This document shows, one piece after another, positions 1-5,660 of a DNA stretch of 7,194 nucleotides. Below the pieces are notes generated by a model, which was given only the letters and a program-made list of their open reading frames with translations, did not search any database and was not told where the DNA came from. Positions within the stretch are counted from its first letter, which is position 1; each line of letters opens with the position of its first letter. Both the position numbers and the translations under genes were made by a program. The stretch spans positions 1 through 7,194 of the forward strand of contig CAMKYP010000199.1 in assembly GCA_946477505.1 (NCBI GenBank), given 5' to 3'. The stretch is from an uncultured Dechloromonas sp. Its GTDB lineage: Bacteria > Pseudomonadota > Gammaproteobacteria > Burkholderiales > Rhodocyclaceae.

Positions 1-2
1 TC

Positions 3-368
3 ACGCGGCAATACGACAAATACTGCCGCCGCGCCTTTGGCCGTTTTCTGCACCATACACCGGCCGAAGCGATGAGTTCGCCCACGCAGGCGTCGCACGG
101 GCTTCGCCGAGCCTGGCGATTGGCTTGCCAACGCGAAGGCATCGATCCACGGAAGCCGGAACGACTACCCCGATTGTTCGCACTGGATGCCCGCCTCGGC
201 ATCGCCGGTGGTTTTGTGTACCAACTCGACTGCATGGCCGCACAGCAAGGCGGTGACGCCTCGGGCTACTGTGCGAGCCATATCGGCTGTGGCGGCGGCA
301 GTGGAAGCGACGGCTGTTCGGGCGATGCGGGTAGCGGGTGCGGAGGCGGTTGTGGCGGCGGCGATTGA
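3..368 (+). CDS. Unrecognised protein with Gly/Cys-rich C-terminal tail (5' truncated by window edge)
   Basis: The frame is open from the left edge to a TGA at 366-368, giving 121 C-terminal residues; the start lies outside the window. The first about 80 residues look like an ordinary folded, basic, helical domain, with segments such as YDKYCRRAFGRFLHHTP, GLRRAWRLACQREGIDP and RLPRLFALDARLGIAGGFVY. The last about 40 residues are almost entirely Gly, Ser, Asp, Ala and Cys and end in GCGGGCGGGD. Similar Gly/Cys-rich tails occur on several bacterial membrane or secreted proteins, but I do not recognise the family. The gene converges on the minus-strand membrane module with only 27 bp between stop codons, so a functional link is possible but not shown. 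An internal ATG at 72 exists, but coding-like sequence continues upstream of it, so I treat it as internal. Confidence 0.68.
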   Translation, partial: TRQYDKYCRRAFGRFLHHTPAEAMSSPTQASHGLRRAWRLACQREGIDPRKPERLPRLFALDARLGIAGGFVYQLDCMAAQQGGDASGYCASHIGCGGGSGSDGCSGDAGSGCGGGCGGGD

Positions 369-395
369 CACCGACCGGGCTGGCGCAGCAAAAGT

Positions 396-539
396 CTACT
401 TGTGATAGCTGCGGCTGCTGCCCGAACTGCCGTGGCCGGAATTCGCCACGTTGTCGAACAGGCTCCAGCCCTGCTGCTGTGCGTAGGCGAACAGCAATAC
501 CGCAAAGATGCCGGCGATCAGGTTGAATTTGTCGAACAT
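396..539 (-). CDS. Small single-pass membrane protein, 47 aa
   Basis: Reading down from ATG at 539 to TAG at 396 gives 47 residues beginning MFDKFNLIAGIFAVLLFAYA and ending SSGSSRSYHK. Residues about 6-20 form one hydrophobic helix. The remainder is polar and Gly/Ser-rich, with a basic end. The start overlaps the stop of the DUF4178 gene (TGATG on the minus strand), which is the usual geometry for translational coupling. A GGAG at 553-550 lies 10 nt upstream of the ATG. It is the last gene of the DUF350-SPFH-DUF4178 unit, so it may be a small accessory subunit of that membrane assembly; this is inference. The family is not recognised. Support comes from the overlap, the ribosome-binding site and the clean helix-plus-tail composition. 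Confidence 0.72.
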   Translation of the reverse strand: MFDKFNLIAGIFAVLLFAYAQQQGWSLFDNVANSGHGSSGSSRSYHK

Positions 540-2470
540 CAGTCGTCGTCTCCGCCCGAATCGTCACTGCCCGTCGGCGCATGGTCGCTTTCCGCCCAGC
601 GCCGGGTTTCGAAAGCGGCGCGACGCAAGGTCGCGAATACCGGAAAAACCAGCAGGAACAGGGTCAGCAGCACGAAATTGGACCAGCCGGTGCGCGGGGT
701 AAGGACCTCGACCTGATCGCGCACGGCAACGTACTTGTCGGGCGCCATGTCCGGATCGAGCGTCAGATAGTAGGTTCCGGCCGGGATATTCAGGAATACG
801 ACTTCATCCTCCCGGCTGCCCTCGGTCCAACTTCCGTCGTCGTAGCCCCAGTAATAAGACAGCTCCCGCGCTGCCGGCCAGGCGGTGCCGGTGGACTTGT
901 TGACCAGCAGCAAGTCGATGCCGATCCAGTTGTTATCAAGCGACGTGGATTGGCGGACGGCGATCTTGCGTGGCTTGCCGCTGATCTCGAATTCGCGGGT
1001 TTTTACCTCTTCGTTGCTGCGCGGCTCGAAAGTGAAGTCCTGGCGCAACAACACCTTCTCGGTGGAGACGAGCATGAAGAAGGCCTGCACCAGAATGGCC
1101 GCCAACAGGAGCTTGGCAAACAGCGACCAGATGCGCCGGGTCGTGTCGTCCCAGGGGTTGGGCTGGTTGGCAAAGACGCCGATGGGCTCCGGCAGGCTGC
1201 CGGCCAGGGCGAACGCCTCGGCGATCACGGCCGGCTCGACGTACCCCCCCTGCGACCAGCTCAAGTCCTTGCCGCTGCCCTCCCGGGACAGCATCAGGGG
1301 CGGCGCGACGAAGTCATCGACACGATTGGTTTCTCCCCGCCGGACCCGCCAGGTGAACTCGCCACAGACCTGGACCACCTCGGCCCGCGCGGTCGTCGCA
1401 AAATGCTTGAAATGCCGGCCACCGAAGCTGACTCCGGTGACCTCAAGCACCTTGGTCGTGGCCGGCGGCCTGGACAGCACATCGACGACATTCCAGTGCC
1501 CGTTGTATTCGGTCAGCCAGCGATAGGTTCCATTCTCGCCGGCCAACAGGTACTCACGCCACGTGTAACTGATGCCCGCTTCCACGCCGCGCTTGACGAG
1601 AAAACCGATCACTTCGACCGGCTTGCCCTCCAGACGCCCTTTGCTACCGAGCGGCAGCCGAGGGACATATTGCGCCTCGCGTATGGCCGCGGCCTTGGAG
1701 AGAACCTTGTAGTTCCGGTCGGCGGTATCGACCACGGTCCCGCAACTGGCACACCCGACGGCCACGATGTCCTTCGAGCGGGCCTGCATGGGCGCGCCGC
1801 ACACCGGGCAGCGAAACACCTGGACCGCGACCGTGGCCGAGGGAATCGCCATCCCGTCGCGCAGGTTCGTCATGCGCAGCGACTTGAACTCGACAGCCTC
1901 GCCGACAAAGAGCAGAGGCGGCGTCTCGGAATAATCCAGGGTGGCGAAATGGCTTTCGTTGCGCAGATCGGCGGCGGCAACCGGATAGCCGGCACCGACC
2001 TTGAACGGCAGTTCGCCCTGCCCGGCCACGCACTCGGCATTTTCGAGATTGCTGACCGTCCAGGCCTGACTCGCCACCTGAAGCCGCTGACCGATTTTCA
2101 GATCGGAAAATGCCGGGACCGGCTCGCTGACCGGTGCCATGAAGGTGAGCACATACTCCCCAGCAGCCTCCGACAACCAGCCGGTTCGCATGTCGTCGAA
2201 CAGCAGATGCCATTCGTTCCATGTACCCTGGCTGTACTTGATCTGGATGCGCCCGATCAGGGCGAAATGCACGCCCTTGTAGCGCCCTTCCGAACCCAAC
2301 TGCAGCGGCGAGCGCTCCTCGACCAGCGCCGCCATCTTGCCGATATCCTCCAGTTCCTGGTCATGGCGAACCAGCGTGCTCTGGCAATATTCGCAAACGG
2401 CAAACACCGACGACGCCGACTTGAATACAATCGGCGCGCCGCAGGATGGACAGGAGGCAGACAGGGCCAT
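539..2470 (-). CDS. Membrane protein with two zinc-ribbon + DUF4178 units and a beta-rich domain between two helices
   Basis: The 643-residue product has a repeated layout. Zinc ribbon 1 has C7, C10, C26 and C29; a DUF4178-like domain follows at about 53-200. Zinc ribbon 2 has C221, C224, C240 and C243, followed by a second DUF4178-like domain at about 270-410. Both ribbons have the spacing CxxC-x15-CxxC, and both DUF4178 units open with a related phrase (PLQLGSEGRYKG and PLPLGSKGRLEG types are recognisable). A hydrophobic helix at about 447-468, a beta-rich segment at about 475-590 (IPAGTYYLTLDPD) and a second helix at about 596-615 follow. The tail is acidic (SDDSGGDDD). Ribbons and DUF4178 units are probably cytoplasmic and the beta domain periplasmic. 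DUF4178 has no established biochemical role that I know of. The ATG at 2470 is 10 bp after the SPFH stop, with only a weak GGCGG-type ribosome site, so coupling to the upstream gene is likely. Confidence 0.9.
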   Translation of the reverse strand: MALSASCPSCGAPIVFKSASSVFAVCEYCQSTLVRHDQELEDIGKMAALVEERSPLQLGSEGRYKGVHFALIGRIQIKYSQGTWNEWHLLFDDMRTGWLSEAAGEYVLTFMAPVSEPVPAFSDLKIGQRLQVASQAWTVSNLENAECVAGQGELPFKVGAGYPVAAADLRNESHFATLDYSETPPLLFVGEAVEFKSLRMTNLRDGMAIPSATVAVQVFRCPVCGAPMQARSKDIVAVGCASCGTVVDTADRNYKVLSKAAAIREAQYVPRLPLGSKGRLEGKPVEVIGFLVKRGVEAGISYTWREYLLAGENGTYRWLTEYNGHWNVVDVLSRPPATTKVLEVTGVSFGGRHFKHFATTARAEVVQVCGEFTWRVRRGETNRVDDFVAPPLMLSREGSGKDLSWSQGGYVEPAVIAEAFALAGSLPEPIGVFANQPNPWDDTTRRIWSLFAKLLLAAILVQAFFMLVSTEKVLLRQDFTFEPRSNEEVKTREFEISGKPRKIAVRQSTSLDNNWIGIDLLLVNKSTGTAWPAARELSYYWGYDDGSWTEGSREDEVVFLNIPAGTYYLTLDPDMAPDKYVAVRDQVEVLTPRTGWSNFVLLTLFLLVFPVFATLRRAAFETRRWAESDHAPTGSDDSGGDDD

Positions 2471-2480
2471 CGGCCGCCGA

Positions 2481-3494
2481 TCAGGTCAGTTTCTTGAGCA
2501 GTTCCGCTTTCTTGGCATCGAACTCGGCCTGGCTCAGGATGCCCTTTTCGACCAGGCCGTGCAGTTTCTCCAACGTCGAGACCACCTCATCGGCCGACAC
2601 CGTGCCACCTCCCGTGGCCGTAGCCGCCGGCTGCATGGCCGACGCCATCGCCTGCCCGACGACTTGGCCGAAGCCGACGCCGGCACCCAGCCCGACCCCC
2701 ATCGCGGCCATGCCACCTTCGTTCTTCGCCGCGTCGGGAATGCTGTTGGCGACCTGGTACTGGGTATAGCGCTGCATGTCGCCGACCATGTTCATGCCAA
2801 TCTTCTGGTCGAGCACCTTCTGCAGTTCCTCGGGCAGGGAAACGTTCTGCACGACCAGGGAGTCCAGCGTCAGCCCGTATTCGGCAAACACCGGCTTCAT
2901 CTTGAACATCATTGCCTGGCCGAATTCATCCTGGTTGCCAGCCATGTCGACGAAAGAGCCGCCCGACTCGCCGAACAGATCGGTCATGCCGGCGACGATG
3001 GTGTTGCGCAGCTGGCCTTCCAGTTCCTCGCGGGTATAGACGTCGCGGGTGCCGGAAATCTTCTGGTAGAAAACCTTGGGATCGGTCAGGTGATAGGAAT
3101 AGATGCCGAAGGCACGCATCCGGACGATGCCGAATTCCTTGTCGCGGATGGTGATCGGGTTGGGCGTGCCCCACTTCTGGTCAAGCTGGGTGCGCGTCGA
3201 GAAGAAATAAACATCGCTCTTGAACGGGGATTCAAACAGCTTGTCCCAGTTTTTCAAGTAGGTCAGGACCGGCAGGGTCTGCGTCGTCAGCTTGTACATG
3301 CCGGGACCGAAGACGTCGGCGACCTTGCCTTCGTTGACGAACATCGCCACCTGCGACTCGCGTACCGTCAGGCTGGCGCCGTTCTGTATTTCCATCTCGG
3401 CCATCGGAAAACGCCAGGCCAGCGTGCCGTCGCCATCCTCGGTCCACTGCAGGATGTCGATAAACTGTTTCTTGATGAAATCCATCAGTGCCAT
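2481..3494 (-). CDS. SPFH (stomatin/prohibitin-like) protein with C-terminal SHOCT domain
   Basis: The 337-residue protein resembles the YdjI/virion-core-like SPFH family (COG4260 type). The SPFH core spans about residues 25-240, with typical phrases such as LTVRESQVAMFVNEGKVADVFGPG near 42-65, RDKEFGIVRMRAFGIYSYHL near 117-136 and LDSLVVQNVSLPEELQKVL near 210-228. A Gly/Ala/Met-rich linker (about 260-298) leads to a SHOCT-like helical hairpin at about 304-335 (LEKLHGLVEKGILSQAEFDAKK region). SPFH proteins assemble into large membrane-attached oligomers that organise membrane microdomains. Family members often end in a zinc ribbon; here SHOCT stands instead, while ribbons occur in the next protein. 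The start ATG at 3494 has a good AAGGAG (3506-3501) with 6-nt spacing. The gene is 18 bp downstream of the DUF350 gene and 10 bp upstream of the DUF4178 gene. Confidence 0.93.
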   Translation of the reverse strand: MALMDFIKKQFIDILQWTEDGDGTLAWRFPMAEMEIQNGASLTVRESQVAMFVNEGKVADVFGPGMYKLTTQTLPVLTYLKNWDKLFESPFKSDVYFFSTRTQLDQKWGTPNPITIRDKEFGIVRMRAFGIYSYHLTDPKVFYQKISGTRDVYTREELEGQLRNTIVAGMTDLFGESGGSFVDMAGNQDEFGQAMMFKMKPVFAEYGLTLDSLVVQNVSLPEELQKVLDQKIGMNMVGDMQRYTQYQVANSIPDAAKNEGGMAAMGVGLGAGVGFGQVVGQAMASAMQPAATATGGGTVSADEVVSTLEKLHGLVEKGILSQAEFDAKKAELLKKLT

Positions 3495-3500
3495 GACTAT

Positions 3501-3506
3501 CTCCTT
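3501..3506 (-). promoter_or_regulatory. Ribosome binding site of the SPFH gene
   Basis: AAGGAG on the minus strand lies 6 nt before the ATG at 3494, a near-ideal Shine-Dalgarno site. It is the strongest ribosome site of the module, which would fit a high-copy, oligomer-forming product (inference). Confidence 0.8.
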
Positions 3507-3512
3507 GTGTGA

Positions 3513-3914
3513 TCAGATGATGCAGCCGGCATTCAGGATGCCGGTACCGAGTGAAAGGGAAGCGAGGAAGACTCCCGAGGCCAACTTGCCGAGCGGGATG
3601 TTTTGCACGATTTGTGGCAGCACCAAGCGCGCCACGATATACGCCAGTAGCTGCACGACGCAGGCAACCACACCCCAGCCGACCATGCTGGCGATGTTGT
3701 GGCTGGTGGCGACGGATACCGCGATCGGCAAGGCATAGCCGATCATGGCGCCGCCCAGGCTGACGGCGGCGGCCGTGTTACCCTCACGGATCAGGGCCAT
3801 TTCGTTATAAGGCGTCGCGAACAGATAGAGGACGACGAACAAGGCAAGCAAGGCCAATGCGGTAGCGAAGTAGCCGGCGAATGCAGGCAAGCTGTTGATG
3901 ACCGGATCGAACAT
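3513..3914 (-). CDS. DUF350 (YjfL-type) integral membrane protein
   Basis: The 133-residue product is almost wholly hydrophobic, with four predicted membrane helices at about 9-32, 48-70, 76-100 and 112-132. The REGNTAAAVSLGGAMIGYAL stretch after helix 1 matches the conserved part of DUF350/YjfL proteins, and length and helix number fit the family. The biochemical role is unknown. E. coli yjfL lies in a cluster with a PspA-like gene and a glutathionylspermidine-synthase-like gene, so DUF350 is usually linked to membrane-associated functions (established knowledge, from memory). Here it heads the four-gene module, followed 18 bp later by the SPFH gene. The ATG at 3914 has a GGGGAG ribosome site (3925-3920) 5 nt upstream, part of a small imperfect palindrome at 3920-3930. 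A candidate promoter lies immediately upstream. Confidence 0.92.
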   Translation of the reverse strand: MFDPVINSLPAFAGYFATALALLALFVVLYLFATPYNEMALIREGNTAAAVSLGGAMIGYALPIAVSVATSHNIASMVGWGVVACVVQLLAYIVARLVLPQIVQNIPLGKLASGVFLASLSLGTGILNAGCII

Positions 3915-3940
3915 AAAAACTCCCCGGGAGAGCGAAATGA

Positions 3941-3959
3941 CAGCGGATTGTCTCCGCTG
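3941..3959 (-). terminator. Inverted repeat between the EAL gene and the DUF350 gene (hairpin or operator)
   Basis: CAGCGG (3941-3946) and CCGCTG (3954-3959) are perfect 6-bp arms around a 7-nt loop. In the minus-strand transcript the hairpin would be followed by TCATTT, a poor U-tract, so it would be at best a weak intrinsic terminator for the EAL gene. It surrounds a candidate -10 hexamer, so an operator is an equally reasonable reading. Confidence 0.35.
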
Positions 3960-3975
3960 GGCGCGCTTTGTTCAA
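3947..3975 (-). promoter_or_regulatory. Candidate sigma70 promoter for the DUF350-SPFH-DUF4178 module
   Basis: On the minus strand, TTGAAC (3975-3970) and GACAAT (3952-3947) are separated by exactly 17 bp. Each matches the sigma70 consensus at 4 of 6 positions, including TTGA in the -35 box and the second and last bases of the -10 box. Transcription would begin near 3940 and give a leader of about 25 nt containing the DUF350 ribosome site. The -35 box overlaps the EAL stop codon and the -10 box lies in the loop of an inverted repeat. Chance occurrence cannot be excluded. Confidence 0.4.
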
Positions 3976-5660
3976 GCCTGAAAAGCGCGATACCAGTCGA
4001 TGAATGCGGCAATCGGCATGGGTTTGCCGTACAGGTAGCCCTGCACGCGGGTGCACCCGAGCGCCCGGAGTTCATCGCACTGCCCTACCACCTCGACCCC
4101 TTCGGCCACGGAAAGCATGCCCAAGTCGTGCGTCAGGTCGACGATCGTCTTGACGATACGCAACTTGTCCACCGACGACAGCATGCCATCGACGAACGAG
4201 CGGTCAATCTTGATCTCATCGACCGGCAAGGTCGCCAGATAACTCAATGATGAATAACCGGTACCGAAATCGTCGAGCGCGAAACGTATGCCCATGTTAC
4301 GCAGCCGCATCATGATATCCAGGCTGCGCTGACGGTCGTACATCATGGCTGACTCGGTCAATTCGAAGGTGAAACGCGCGGCCGGAAGCTGCCAGGTCTC
4401 CAGGCATTGCCCGACCAGTTCCGGCAAATCGCTGTCGATCAGGTCACCGGCCGTGAGGTTCAACGACAGCGGCATTTCGATGCCTCCGGCCTCCAGTTCC
4501 GCGCTAGTGCGCAGCGCCGCCCTCACCAGCCAGTCGGTGAGCTGTGAGCGCCAGCCGTATTCCTCGATCAATTCGATGATCAGAGGAGGCTGCACCCATT
4601 CCCCGTTGCTGCGTCGCCAACGCAACAAGAGTTCAGCCCCGACGCAACGCGTTTCGCCCCCCAATTCCACCTGCGGTTGCAGATAGAGTTGCAGGCGATC
4701 GGTACGCAAGGCTTCGCGAAGCTCCTCGGACAATTGATGGCGCGCCTGCCAATCGACTTTCATCATCCAGTCGAACATCGTGAAGGGTTCGCCGCTGACG
4801 ACCAGGCTCGCACGCGCCAAGCGGGCTGCCTGTATAACCTCCTCGGGATCACCCCCATGGTCGGGAAAGAGGGCGATACCGATGGCCGTATCGAGCGAAA
4901 CAGCACGCCCACCAAGCAAGCGCACAGGATGATCGAATACCCGGGCGATCTGGGTTGCCGCCAAGGCTGGCTGAGCCATCGAATAAACATCCGTCAGCAG
5001 CAACAGCCATTCTCCCTCGTGCCCGACAAAGGCCAAATCTTGCGGCCTGAGCAGGCGCCCCAGCTGTTCGGACAACAGCGCGGGCAGGCTTTGCAGATCG
5101 CTGGCCATCAGGTGTGATCGGGCGTGGCGGTTGATCATCGACACGGAAAGCACAGCCACCTGTCGGCCGCTTTCCCCGCACTCGCGCAAGGCGCGCATGG
5201 CAGCCCACTCGCCCGGCAACCCGGCATCCGTTCCATGTGCCTCTTCGCCCACTTCAATCGCACAACTGACGGCTGCCACGACACAGCGCCGCAGAATGGC
5301 GAACAACTTGAGCTGCACGCGCCCGACTTGGGGAAGTCCGTCGAACAGCTCCATCTCGGCCTCGGCCATTACGTGGTTGAAGAACCCGAAAAGATCAGCC
5401 GACGAAAATCCCCGACGACTCAATTTGTGCCAAGCGTGCATCCAATGCTGCTGCCAAACGAGGTCGTCGATACGCAGCGGCAGTGTCTTACTCAGCTCGA
5501 CGAACTCCCCGAGCAAAGGGGTCGGCGCATAGCGTGTGGCCGCCCGATCCATCGCCAACCGCCAGACGTCGATGAGTGCCCGCAACGAGCGCAGATCATC
5601 GGCATTGACCGAAAAGGCCGCGTAGTCGATGTAACCGCGGTTATCCGAGATAGTAGTCAT
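3972..5660 (-). CDS. Cyclic-di-GMP phosphodiesterase: degenerate GGDEF plus intact EAL domain
   Basis: The 562-residue protein has no clear signal peptide or membrane helix and is probably cytoplasmic. Residues 1-160 form a largely helical region I do not recognise. About 165-295 is a GGDEF-like fold whose signature reads HEGEW (214-218), so cyclic-di-GMP synthesis is unlikely. About 308-555 is an EAL domain with its key residues present: E343 (of ELL, replacing EAL), N401, E433 and E436 (ELTE), D463/D464 (DDFGTG), K484 (IKID), E520 (AEGVE) and Q540 (QGYL). This predicts hydrolysis of cyclic-di-GMP to pGpG. I chose the ATG at 5660, which overlaps the HD-GYP gene by 20 bp. The open frame reaches 5777, but those 39 extra codons lie inside the HD-GYP coding region and do not look like protein. 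A second possible start is the ATG at 5675. Confidence 0.93.
   Translation of the reverse strand: MTTISDNRGYIDYAAFSVNADDLRSLRALIDVWRLAMDRAATRYAPTPLLGEFVELSKTLPLRIDDLVWQQHWMHAWHKLSRRGFSSADLFGFFNHVMAEAEMELFDGLPQVGRVQLKLFAILRRCVVAAVSCAIEVGEEAHGTDAGLPGEWAAMRALRECGESGRQVAVLSVSMINRHARSHLMASDLQSLPALLSEQLGRLLRPQDLAFVGHEGEWLLLLTDVYSMAQPALAATQIARVFDHPVRLLGGRAVSLDTAIGIALFPDHGGDPEEVIQAARLARASLVVSGEPFTMFDWMMKVDWQARHQLSEELREALRTDRLQLYLQPQVELGGETRCVGAELLLRWRRSNGEWVQPPLIIELIEEYGWRSQLTDWLVRAALRTSAELEAGGIEMPLSLNLTAGDLIDSDLPELVGQCLETWQLPAARFTFELTESAMMYDRQRSLDIMMRLRNMGIRFALDDFGTGYSSLSYLATLPVDEIKIDRSFVDGMLSSVDKLRIVKTIVDLTHDLGMLSVAEGVEVVGQCDELRALGCTRVQGYLYGKPMPIAAFIDWYRAFQA

Noticed and set aside
285..365. GGC-rich stretch as a possible DNA tandem repeat
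   Set aside because: There is no fixed repeat unit at the DNA level; the pattern is explained by Gly/Ser/Cys codons of the protein tail.
1..582. 193-codon minus-strand frame at the left edge
   Set aside because: Arg-rich composition without domains. It overlaps the better supported 47-aa gene, the DUF4178 end and the plus-strand Gly/Cys-rich gene.
581..2497. 638-codon open frame on the plus strand
   Set aside because: It is antisense to the DUF4178 gene, whose zinc ribbons, helices and domain repeats are clear. The plus-strand product has low-complexity Gln/Gly/Arg-rich composition typical of a shadow frame in GC-rich DNA.
2337..3512. 391-codon open frame on the plus strand
   Set aside because: Antisense to the SPFH gene and the end of the DUF4178 gene. 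It has no recognisable domain and a His/Gln/Arg-rich shadow composition.
3699..4250. 183-codon plus-strand frame
   Set aside because: Antisense across the DUF350 and EAL genes, both of which have strong family signatures.
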